Source: Lewinellaceae bacterium
GTDB lineage: Bacteria; Bacteroidota; Bacteroidia; Chitinophagales; Saprospiraceae
Direction: 5' to 3'
Length of the DNA stretch: 64,000 nucleotides
Assembly (NCBI GenBank): GCA_020636435.1
Contig: JACJXX010000001.1
Span: 4,357,001-4,421,000 of the forward strand
Of the stretch, positions 52,538 to 60,433 are shown piece by piece. The notes below the pieces were generated by a model. The model did not search any database. It was not told where the DNA came from and saw nothing but the letters and a program-made list of their open reading frames with translations. The translations under genes were made by a program, and so were the position numbers. Each line of letters opens with the position of its first letter. The first letter of the stretch is position 1.

Positions 52538-55500
52538 TCACCACTTATTGAAGAATTCTTCTACTCCCGACCAGTTGTCTGGCGCGCCCTCCGAAGCAAA
52601 CGTGAAGGAACGGCCGTAAAAATTGTGGGCCACCTGGTCGTCCTTGTTTTCCTTCAGCACCTGCTCGAAGGCGAGGGCTGCTTCCGAAAAGGACCCGGCG
52701 AGGAAATACTGCAGCCCCTCATCAAAATCGCTTTGGCTTTTCACTTTGGCTTGCCGGAGTTCCGGAGGGTCGCCGTCGTAGCATTCATAAATGCCGATGG
52801 ACTTTTCTTTCCCTTTGACCCTCACCTCGCCCAGGTACCGGAGGTGGAAAGCCTCCGGGTCGGGTATGGATTGCAGGCAACTCTTGGTGAGAAGGATGGA
52901 GGCGCCGTAATATTTGGTGAGGTTTTCCACCCGGGAGGCGATGTTCACCGTATCGGCGATGGTGGCGGCGTCCATGCGGTTCTGGTCGCCGATGACGCCC
53001 ATAACGAGGGGCCCGGCGTGCATCCCCATGCCGATCTTTATCTTTTGCCGTTTTTTGTTGATCCGCTCCTGATTGTAGGCATGGAGCTCCAGTTGCATCT
53101 GGACCGACGCCCTCAGCGCATCGGCAGGGTTGTGGGGAAAGATCGCCATGATCGCATCGCCCAGGTACTGGTTGATGAACCCTTTGTTTTCCTGAATGTA
53201 GGGGCCCATGCGTTTATTTACCCCTTTGACGAAGCGGAAGTTGTCCTCCGGGCTCATTTGTTCCGAAAGGCGCGTATAGTTCCTAATGTCGGAAAAGAAA
53301 ACAGTCACCTCCTTCTCAATATGATCGCCGAGCAGGACTTCGGTAATGTTATCCCGGCCCAGGGAGCGCAGGAATTCATTGGGCACGAATTTACTCGTTG
53401 CCAGGTTGATGCGGTGTAAATTGAGATGCGTCTTGATCCTGGCCAGGAATTCAGCTTTGGTAAAGGGTTTGGCGATGTAGTCATTGGCGCCTAAGTGGAA
53501 GCCCTCAACCAGGTTTTCCACCTGATTTTTGGCTGTGACCATAATGACAGGCAGTTCTGAAGGAAGATATTTTTCTCTGATCTTCTGGCAAACTTCATAA
53601 CCGGACATTCGGGGCATCATGACATCCAGCAGCACAAGGTCGAATTTTTTGCCGGTTTGCACAGCCCGGATGGCCTCTTCCCCATTCATGGCCTGCGTCA
53701 GCTCATAGTGCTTATCAGAAAGATGGTTGAGGAGCACTTGCTGGTTGATGGGTTCGTCGTCGACGACCAGGATTTGAATGGCGCCGGGCTGGCCGGCTAC
53801 CGGGCTGCCGTTTGTGGCGGTTTCCGCCACAGCCGCAGGCTCCGGGGCGTAGTCCATAACGCTGGAAAGCTCCGCCGCTGGAATGATCGCCGCCGCTTTT
53901 TCGCCAGAGGCGGGCAAGGTGAAGAAAAAAGTAGAACCCTGCCCTGGCGTCGATTCCACCCATATCCTGCCGCCGTGCAACTCCACCAGCCGCTTGGATA
54001 TGCTCAGGCCAAGCCCGGTGCCGGAATAGGCTCTGGAAATGGAGCCGTCTCCCTGTTCAAAGTCCTGAAAGATGGCCTCCAGCTTGTCTTCCGGAATGCC
54101 GATGCCGGTATCTTCGACGGATATTTGGATCATCTTTTTGCCTGCCGTAGCCCTGGCGGAAAACGGGATTTCTTTTTCGACGGCGTCGACTTTGACGTGC
54201 CCGCTTTCCGTAAATTTGATGGCGTTGCCAACCAGGTTGTATAAGATCTGTTGCAGCCGGCTGTCATCCCCGTCAACCGCAGGCAGGCCATCCGGCACGG
54301 CGTTCAGCAGCCGAAGGCCTTTGCCTTTGACCAAAGGAGCGTTCATTTTCATCACGATATCCACCAGGGCATACAAGTTGGTGGGTTTGCGGTTGAGTTG
54401 GATATCGTAGTTTTTGAGTTTGGAGAAGTCCAGGATGTCATTCACCAAATTGGCCAGGCGCCTTCCGCTGGAGGCAACCATCTCCAGGTTGTAGATGGCT
54501 TTCTTCGGCAGTTGGCCGGCCGTGCCATCGATGAGGGCATCGGCCAGGCCGATGATGCCGTTGAGAGGCGTGCGGAGTTCATGCGAGGTATTGGCCAGGA
54601 ATTGGTCTTTTAGCCGGTCGATTTGCTGCAACTGCTCGTTGAGCTGGGTTTGCCGGTCCAGCGCCTGTTTCCGTTCCCGGCTCTTCCTCGTTATCCTGAA
54701 CTGCACCACGATGCCCGCCGCTACGATCAGAAAGAAGAGGACCAGCGCGATGAAAAAGTTGCGCAATACTTGCGCTTTCTGTATTTCCGCCTCCTGGAGT
54801 TTATTCTCCACGCTGAGCCGCTCAATTTCCGCCTCTTTTTTTTCCAGGTCATAGGTCAGGGTGAGGTTTTTCACCTCTTCGGCAGTCGCTACATTATACA
54901 GGGTATCTTTAAAATTGCTGTAGAGTTTGTGGTAGCTGTAGGCATTTTGATAATCTCCTGTGCTTTCGTAGGTATCCGCCATGCCTTTATAGGCGTCTTT
55001 TAGCCCCTCTTTAACCCCCAATTCGGAAAAAATCGCTTCGGCCCCGAGGTAAGTGCGCAGGGCGAGCGCATATTTTTTTTGCGCCTGGTAAGAGTTGGCC
55101 AGCCCGAGGGTAGCCCAGCCCAATTCGAGCCGCGAATCTTGCCGCTCGGCTGTTTCAATGGCTTTCAGGTGGGTTTGGACGGCCTGTTCATAATTGCCGC
55201 CCTGGATGTAGGCCTTGCCGATGAGGTTGAGCGTAAAAGCAAGCCAGGAGTCGTCGCCGATGCCGGTGATGATCTCTTTCGACCGCTCCAGGTAGTAAAG
55301 CGCGGAATCCGGCTCTTCCTTTTTCAGGAAAACCTCCCCCAGGTTGCTGTAGGCCACGCCGATGCCCAATTGGTAATCGATTTTTTCAAACGCCGGCACC
55401 GCGCGTTTCAGGGCCTCGATGCCCTGGTCATAATTCTCTGGCTTGTTGATGTAGGCCACGCCGACGTTGAGCAAGGCCGTGCCGATCCGGAGCGGGTTCT

Positions 55501-55951
55501 CCGCTTCTTCGCCGTACCGGAGCGCATCCAGGAAATATTCCAGCGCTTTGGCGTCATCCCCCTGGGCGTTGTAAATGGCCCCGATGTTGTTCAGGATATT
55601 GCTGATCCCGGCAGGGTCGTTATCCGCCCGGTACAATTCTACCGATTGTTTGTAAAACTCCAGCGCCCGGACGTAATTGCCCTGGCGGTAGTACGCTACC
55701 GCAATATTCTTCAAAGCCAGCGCCTGCCGGCCTTTAAGCGCGTTCTTTTCAGCCAACTGGCTGGCTTCCGTGGCGAAGTCCAGGGCTTCCTCCTGATTGG
55801 AGCTGTTGCTGCTTAGCGACAACAGGATATCAATACGGGCGCTATCGGCCAATTCCTTTTCCAGCAGGGCTTTAAGGCTGTCTATACCCGGTTGGCCGGC
55901 ACCGGATAAAGAGAACAATAGCAGCAATAAAGCAAATCCAATGCCTCTCAT
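52538..55951 (-). CDS. TPR - histidine kinase - receiver - class III cyclase hybrid
   Basis: About 1137 residues in one chain. A signal peptide/anchor (MRGIGFALLLLLFSLSGAG) is followed by eight or so TPR units (about 70-360: AVAYYRQGNYVRALEFYKQ, NNIGAIYNAQGDDAKALEYF). One membrane helix (NFFIALVLFFLIVAAGIVV) leads to the HisKA H-box LANTSHELRTPLNGIIG and a HATPase with DTGIGIPEDKL. A receiver has its phospho-Asp in DLVLLDVMMPRMSGYE. Then comes a nucleotide cyclase domain (VTVFFSDIRNYTRLSEQMSP, QYLGDAIMAIFPHNPADALR) and a terminal TPR-like pair. Starts at 56047 and 56017 are also possible. It likely couples an envelope signal to cAMP or cGMP; which nucleotide is unknown. Confidence 0.9.
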   Translation of the reverse strand: MRGIGFALLLLLFSLSGAGQPGIDSLKALLEKELADSARIDILLSLSSNSSNQEEALDFATEASQLAEKNALKGRQALALKNIAVAYYRQGNYVRALEFYKQSVELYRADNDPAGISNILNNIGAIYNAQGDDAKALEYFLDALRYGEEAENPLRIGTALLNVGVAYINKPENYDQGIEALKRAVPAFEKIDYQLGIGVAYSNLGEVFLKKEEPDSALYYLERSKEIITGIGDDSWLAFTLNLIGKAYIQGGNYEQAVQTHLKAIETAERQDSRLELGWATLGLANSYQAQKKYALALRTYLGAEAIFSELGVKEGLKDAYKGMADTYESTGDYQNAYSYHKLYSNFKDTLYNVATAEEVKNLTLTYDLEKKEAEIERLSVENKLQEAEIQKAQVLRNFFIALVLFFLIVAAGIVVQFRITRKSRERKQALDRQTQLNEQLQQIDRLKDQFLANTSHELRTPLNGIIGLADALIDGTAGQLPKKAIYNLEMVASSGRRLANLVNDILDFSKLKNYDIQLNRKPTNLYALVDIVMKMNAPLVKGKGLRLLNAVPDGLPAVDGDDSRLQQILYNLVGNAIKFTESGHVKVDAVEKEIPFSARATAGKKMIQISVEDTGIGIPEDKLEAIFQDFEQGDGSISRAYSGTGLGLSISKRLVELHGGRIWVESTPGQGSTFFFTLPASGEKAAAIIPAAELSSVMDYAPEPAAVAETATNGSPVAGQPGAIQILVVDDEPINQQVLLNHLSDKHYELTQAMNGEEAIRAVQTGKKFDLVLLDVMMPRMSGYEVCQKIREKYLPSELPVIMVTAKNQVENLVEGFHLGANDYIAKPFTKAEFLARIKTHLNLHRINLATSKFVPNEFLRSLGRDNITEVLLGDHIEKEVTVFFSDIRNYTRLSEQMSPEDNFRFVKGVNKRMGPYIQENKGFINQYLGDAIMAIFPHNPADALRASVQMQLELHAYNQERINKKRQKIKIGMGMHAGPLVMGVIGDQNRMDAATIADTVNIASRVENLTKYYGASILLTKSCLQSIPDPEAFHLRYLGEVRVKGKEKSIGIYECYDGDPPELRQAKVKSQSDFDEGLQYFLAGSFSEAALAFEQVLKENKDDQVAHNFYGRSFTFASEGAPDNWSGVEEFFNKW

Positions 55952-56060
55952 TTTCCCTGTTTCCAGAGACAACACTTTTTTCGCCAGGGAAAAGCTTTGG
56001 TTTATAATCCGTTGCATACTTTTGGGATGTTTCACTGCTCTGAGCATAAGCTCTTGCGTT

Positions 56061-56079
56061 TCGTATCTTAAAGATACGA
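56061..56079. promoter_or_regulatory. Perfect 19-bp palindrome upstream of the hybrid kinase-cyclase gene
   Basis: TCGTATCTT-A-AAGATACGA is a 9-bp perfect inverted repeat around one base. It lies 14 bases before the longest possible start codon, a place suited to an operator. The binding protein is unknown. Confidence 0.4.
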
Positions 56080-56351
56080 TCTTCTGCGAGATTTCTGAGT
56101 TCAGAAACAGGGAGGAATCAGTTGCAGTCGATTACAACAACCAAATGCTGGATTTCTATCGTTACTGAGGTTGAAGCAAAAAGGATGCCGCCATCATCTC
56201 CGGCGAGGCTTATTATCATCCACGTCATTCAAGGCGCCGGGGCGGCGCAAAAGCTGGGCTGGAACGAGCGGTGCCCGAAATTGCCCTGTGGAATAGCCAG
56301 GCAGGAGCAACCTGATTATTTTACAAGGTGAACAGGAAGTCCCCGAAACCA

Positions 56352-57053
56352 TCACTCGAAAGTGATAACCAGCGACTGGCTGAGCTCGCCGCCGTCTTCA
56401 CCCTGGGTCGTGGCAGTTACCTGCACGCTTCCGGGCTGCCCGTTTCCACTTTTAATCTCTATCATAGCCATGCTGCCTTCAGTAAAGGCGAACGGCTCGA
56501 TCTCAGCGGTTGCGGAATCCAGGGTAACGGCCTGAAAATCGACCAATTGATTGGTGGAGGGCTTGCCCTCGTTTCGGAACAGCTCCACTTCCAGCGTTGC
56601 AAAATCTATCCGGTTGGCATCCACTACATTCTTATCGGCGGTAAGCTTCATGGCCTCCGGGTAAGCCCGCCGGAATACAATGTCAAGCTGGGTTTTAAAA
56701 TCCCCTACTTCTGCGAAAACGGCTACGTCTTCGGCTGCGTTCACGCTGCTGACCAGCACGGCCTGAGCCCTTCGCTCATTGGTCTTTTTTTCGAAGATCC
56801 GGCGGTTCTCGGGATCCGATCCTTCGAGCTCGCCGTCCTCGGTAGAAAAGAGGACCGTCTGTTCTGCATCGGACAAAGGCCCCAGTTCGGCAGTCAGCAC
56901 GACCTTGTCGACGCCATTGGCCAGCACGCTGGCCTTGTCGGAAGTGAGGGTGACGATCTGGTCAATCGGGATGCCGTCGCTGGGGTTGGACAGGTCGCAG
57001 GCGCCCCAGAAGAGCAGGCTGATCAAAAATAAAAGGTTGGATTTCCTCATCAT
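56352..57053 (-). CDS. Lipoprotein with two bacterial Ig-like (invasin-type) domains
   Basis: 233 residues. Signal peptide MMRKSNLLFLISLLFWGAC with lipobox Cys19. Two beta-sandwich repeats follow, at about 30-125 (IVTLTSDKASVLANGVDKVVL, VLFSTEDGELEG) and 130-233 (KLTADKNVVDANRIDFATLEV, GSVQVTATTQGEDGGE), as in Big_1/invasin-type Ig modules. It begins with ATGATG overlapping the stop of the 122-aa gene, so the two are translationally coupled. It is the last gene of a three-gene operon. It probably sits in the outer membrane facing periplasm or surface. Confidence 0.85.
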   Translation of the reverse strand: MMRKSNLLFLISLLFWGACDLSNPSDGIPIDQIVTLTSDKASVLANGVDKVVLTAELGPLSDAEQTVLFSTEDGELEGSDPENRRIFEKKTNERRAQAVLVSSVNAAEDVAVFAEVGDFKTQLDIVFRRAYPEAMKLTADKNVVDANRIDFATLEVELFRNEGKPSTNQLVDFQAVTLDSATAEIEPFAFTEGSMAMIEIKSGNGQPGSVQVTATTQGEDGGELSQSLVITFE

Positions 57054-57418
57054 GCTTGATTGGGATTGGTAATTCTGCAGTCCACCCGGGCGCCGGCCAG
57101 TCTCTCAGTTCCTTCATTTCCATCGGCGTTTATAGCCGTAGCCCTCAAGAGAATTCTGAGCACCAGTTCGTGATCGGCGGCCACTTTGACCATAAAGGTG
57201 CAATCGAACTCCTTGTCGCGATCGTCTGTATCGCTGTCGATCTCTATGGCCATCTCTTTGGAACCGTCCTCAAAAGTGAGCGTTGGCGCTGTGATCGCCA
57301 ATTTCACAGTACAAGTACCTTTGCCCCGGGGTTTCACCTTGAGGTGGACCGGTTTGTGCTCATTGGAATTGATGTCGATGGGGTCTTCCTGCGTGAATTT
57401 TACAGTTGGTTGTGCCAT
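57050..57418 (-). CDS. 122-aa hypothetical protein
   Basis: I do not recognise this family. There is no signal peptide. The sequence is all-beta: VKFTQEDPIDINSNEHKPVH, VHLKVKPRGKGTCTVKLAIT and DCTFMVKVAADHELVLRILL, with a C-terminal Cys. It resembles a single Ig-like or C2-type sandwich. It lies 11 bases after the 485-aa gene and overlaps the lipoprotein gene by 4 bases, so it is surely part of that operon. Being leaderless between two exported proteins is unusual. Confidence 0.75.
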   Translation of the reverse strand: MAQPTVKFTQEDPIDINSNEHKPVHLKVKPRGKGTCTVKLAITAPTLTFEDGSKEMAIEIDSDTDDRDKEFDCTFMVKVAADHELVLRILLRATAINADGNEGTERLAGARVDCRITNPNQA

Positions 57419-57429
57419 TTCTTTGGGTT

Positions 57430-58887
57430 TTAGTTAGATTCCGGAATAGGGTTGGGGTCGATCCTGTATTCTTCCCCGCCCAGCAGCTTGGAAAAGCGGT
57501 TGAATCCGTCGATGTCGAGGTTGACGCCGATTACGGGCCCTACCCTCACATCGGTACGGTTCTGTAAGGGGCTGATCGAAGGCTGCTTGAAGAGGGTTGC
57601 CCCTCCGTCGATGGACAAGGAGCGGTTGACGTCGTAGCTAAATCCAAGCAAGGGATTGAAATTCAGCGCTTTTTCCAGGGTTTGCCCCCGGTAAGTATAG
57701 TCGCCCGTAGTGGAAACCCCGACCAGGATAGCCAGGCGGTTGATGAAAAACTTGTCATCCAGATAAGGGTTGGCCACCCGCTTGTCGACCGGCGAGAGGA
57801 AGAATTTGACCGCCGAATAGCCAAAGGCGTCCGTTTCTCTGGAATTGGCGTCAAACGGGTTGAGCCCCACGACCCCTCCGCCAAAGGAGGTGCCCACGCC
57901 GATGGAGTTGACCTCCGTTACCGAGGTGGCGGCGCTGGGGCTGCCGACCACGTAATCCCTGCCGACTACCACCATCTGGTTTTTGATGACGGTTAATTTT
58001 TCATCCAGTTTTTTTCTCATCTCCCGGACGTTTCTTTCTCTCCGAGCATTTTCCTCTTTAAGATCCTGTATTTCCTCCTTTATGTCTTCAACATTTGAAG
58101 AATCTGCCGTGAGAAGTTTACTTTCTTGTTGGGCAATTGTAACCTTGTTCTGGTCAATTATTGTTTCATCGCTGCTGATCTGGCCAACATCTTCCCGCAA
58201 CACATCGAGCACCGGCTCCTCAATAACAACGTTGGGCAGGTTTTCCCGGATGTCTTCAGCGCTGAAGAAAACTTCATTCTCCGCGTATGCTTTACGTTTC
58301 AGCATCCGGAAGGTTTCATCGTTCAGCAATTCCTGGATGCTTTCCAGGCTAATTTGCTCGTTTTGGCTGAACTCCCGTATTGCCCCATCGACGACACTGT
58401 TCAGGATGGTTGTTTTTTCCTGTGGCGTAAGGGTAAAAGCAAACTTCTTCGAGTAAGTGATAACGACCAGGTATTTCCGGTTGAACCTCAACACGGCATC
58501 GATATAGGCTTTGAAAACATCCGTTTTGTCATTAATGACCCGGTAGGCATTCCACTCCGACCGGTTGACCAGTTGGCCGCTCAACCCGGCGATGATGTTG
58601 GCCATTTCTGCTTCGCTCAATGTGGCGTTGGGCTCTTTCTTTTTATAGCTGCCTGCATCGAATATCAGGATTTCCACCTTGTCGGCATTGCCTTTGGGCA
58701 GTTTGGTGGAGCCCTGAATGTAAAAATGCTGGCCGTAGGGCAGCGCCCCGATCAGTTTACCCTGGGTAAATTGTACGGTTTTGATCTTCTGGGAAAAAAG
58801 CAAAGAGGGGAAGGAAAGCGCCAACAGGCAGGAAAACAAGAGCAATTTGCCGGGCATAGTTTTGAGCTTTTGGGTATCCATAGGCAT
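57430..58887 (-). CDS. Exported protein: coiled coil plus outer-membrane-barrel-like C-terminus
   Basis: 485 residues. The signal peptide ends near LLFSQ (residues 12-33). The N-terminal half is alpha/beta and unassigned (GQHFYIQGSTKLPKGNADKV, FNRKYLVVITYSKKF). About 245-305 is a charged coiled coil (NVEDIKEEIQDLKEENARRE). From about 320 there are amphipathic strands as in outer-membrane barrels (GVGTSFGGGVVGLNP, FFINRLAILVGVST, ALNFNPLLGFSYDVNRSLSI, VRVGPVIGVNLDIDGF). It is the first gene of a three-gene operon with the 122-aa protein and the Ig-like lipoprotein. No function known to me. Confidence 0.8.
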   Translation of the reverse strand: MPMDTQKLKTMPGKLLLFSCLLALSFPSLLFSQKIKTVQFTQGKLIGALPYGQHFYIQGSTKLPKGNADKVEILIFDAGSYKKKEPNATLSEAEMANIIAGLSGQLVNRSEWNAYRVINDKTDVFKAYIDAVLRFNRKYLVVITYSKKFAFTLTPQEKTTILNSVVDGAIREFSQNEQISLESIQELLNDETFRMLKRKAYAENEVFFSAEDIRENLPNVVIEEPVLDVLREDVGQISSDETIIDQNKVTIAQQESKLLTADSSNVEDIKEEIQDLKEENARRERNVREMRKKLDEKLTVIKNQMVVVGRDYVVGSPSAATSVTEVNSIGVGTSFGGGVVGLNPFDANSRETDAFGYSAVKFFLSPVDKRVANPYLDDKFFINRLAILVGVSTTGDYTYRGQTLEKALNFNPLLGFSYDVNRSLSIDGGATLFKQPSISPLQNRTDVRVGPVIGVNLDIDGFNRFSKLLGGEEYRIDPNPIPESN

Positions 58888-59087
58888 ATCTACTGGTTAA
58901 AAGGGGGCGCATGAAATTAGAAAAAGAATTTAGAAATTCTGGTATTGGGGCGGATTTTTATTTGGTGGGGGGGCAAAGGCTGTTTTTAGTTGCCGGCGTT
59001 GTTGTGGCCTGCCCTGCTGGTGGCGCGCTTTAGCATTTGTTCAACCAATGGCCTCCCCATTCAGGCTTACCGGGCAAGCGCCAAATT

Positions 59088-60422
59088 TCATTTCACCTCA
59101 GGAGGCTGGTTCTTCAGGTTATGCCCCAAACTGTAATTGACTTCCCGCTGCAGCTCTCCCGCCTTATTAAAAACCAGGATTCTGGAGGTTTGATTCGGGA
59201 TGCTTCCGGAATAGGTCTTTTCTATACCTGCATCAACAGCAATTTTCAGGCTCATATCTGAATGATTGCCCTGCCCATTAAGGCTGATCTCAAAATCAAA
59301 ATCTTCTTCCGCATGCTGGTTCATGATCAGCAAGGAGATTCCATTCTGACTGGTGGCGGCAACCGTTTTTACATAGCCCTGATTATCGGTGGAATGGATA
59401 TACTTCCCAGTCAGGTAGTCGCTCATCATTTGCATGTGATAGTAACTGGACCGGGGGTAAAACTCCCGGGGAAAGCCCAGGTAGCCAAAATCCGTGCGTA
59501 CCACATCTGTTTCGTTGATACACCAGGGGTTCATTACGCAGGCTCCATATTCCATTCCGTAACCAAAAATCTCTGCAATAAACTGCCCTCCCAGAAAAGA
59601 CGGATTGCCATAGCCCGATATCTCTCTATTCGGATTTACATAAGTAACGTTGAATTCCGTAAGGCCCCATAACAACGCCTCTTCGCCGGCACGCCCATGC
59701 TTTGCGTTGGCCTGTTGGATCAGTTGTGTTAATATTTCTATCTCTTTCCGGATTTTGTCGGGCCCTGTGAATACGATGTCGTCACGATCAAATTCTCTTC
59801 CATTCGGATAATTGTGAAAACTGATGCCGTCGATCAGCCAGCTGCCATTTTGCTTCAATCCTGTGATGTCCAATTCACCTCCGCAAAGTGCTGCATAGGC
59901 CGGCACTTTCAGGTTCGCTCCATCAAAAACGAATATCCTGATCTCAGGAGCTACTTCTTTCATGGCATAAGCTATTCTGAGAATGAACTCGTGCACCTCC
60001 TCCAGCGTGTTTCGGTCGTGGAGCATGGGTTCATTTCCAATCGACCAGAGGTTTACCTTTCTCGATTCCGATTTTGTATAATATTCAACCAATTCTTTTG
60101 CCTGAAGTGCAGAAAAGGACCGCGGCACTTGTAAAAGAGGTTCAGCGCCGATAGACCGAATGGTATCGATCATTTGGTTGAGCTTTTCCCGGGATGGAAA
60201 GTGGTGTTCATATCCATTGCCTCCGATCCGGATGGTTTTAACACCACTTGCTTCTACTTTGTCCCATAACAGGTGCAAATATCCAGTCCGGCCTTCGTCA
60301 CGATCTGCGAGCCAATGATTTTGGCCAAACAGATAGGGGCTGATCTCCTGTGCATGAATGGATACCATGTTCACAAGAGAAATTATCATTACATAAGCGG
60401 CCAACAGAAGTTTTTTCATCAT
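59088..60422 (-). CDS. Clan-A-like glycoside hydrolase, secreted
   Basis: 444 residues with a signal peptide (ending near SIHAQ). A TIM-barrel with the two Glu of clan A in the right order: acid/base Glu131 in NLWSIGNEPML and nucleophile Glu256 in LLWGLTEFNVTYV. A C-terminal beta domain (about 355-430) resembles the small sandwich of GH30/GH39/GH51/GH79 enzymes. I cannot assign the GH family. It lies 11 bases after the GH3 gene on the same strand, so it is in one operon with the GH3 and GH5 genes and probably acts on the same glucan. Confidence 0.85.
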   Translation of the reverse strand: MMKKLLLAAYVMIISLVNMVSIHAQEISPYLFGQNHWLADRDEGRTGYLHLLWDKVEASGVKTIRIGGNGYEHHFPSREKLNQMIDTIRSIGAEPLLQVPRSFSALQAKELVEYYTKSESRKVNLWSIGNEPMLHDRNTLEEVHEFILRIAYAMKEVAPEIRIFVFDGANLKVPAYAALCGGELDITGLKQNGSWLIDGISFHNYPNGREFDRDDIVFTGPDKIRKEIEILTQLIQQANAKHGRAGEEALLWGLTEFNVTYVNPNREISGYGNPSFLGGQFIAEIFGYGMEYGACVMNPWCINETDVVRTDFGYLGFPREFYPRSSYYHMQMMSDYLTGKYIHSTDNQGYVKTVAATSQNGISLLIMNQHAEEDFDFEISLNGQGNHSDMSLKIAVDAGIEKTYSGSIPNQTSRILVFNKAGELQREVNYSLGHNLKNQPPEVK

Positions 60423-60433
60423 TCTCTTTTATA

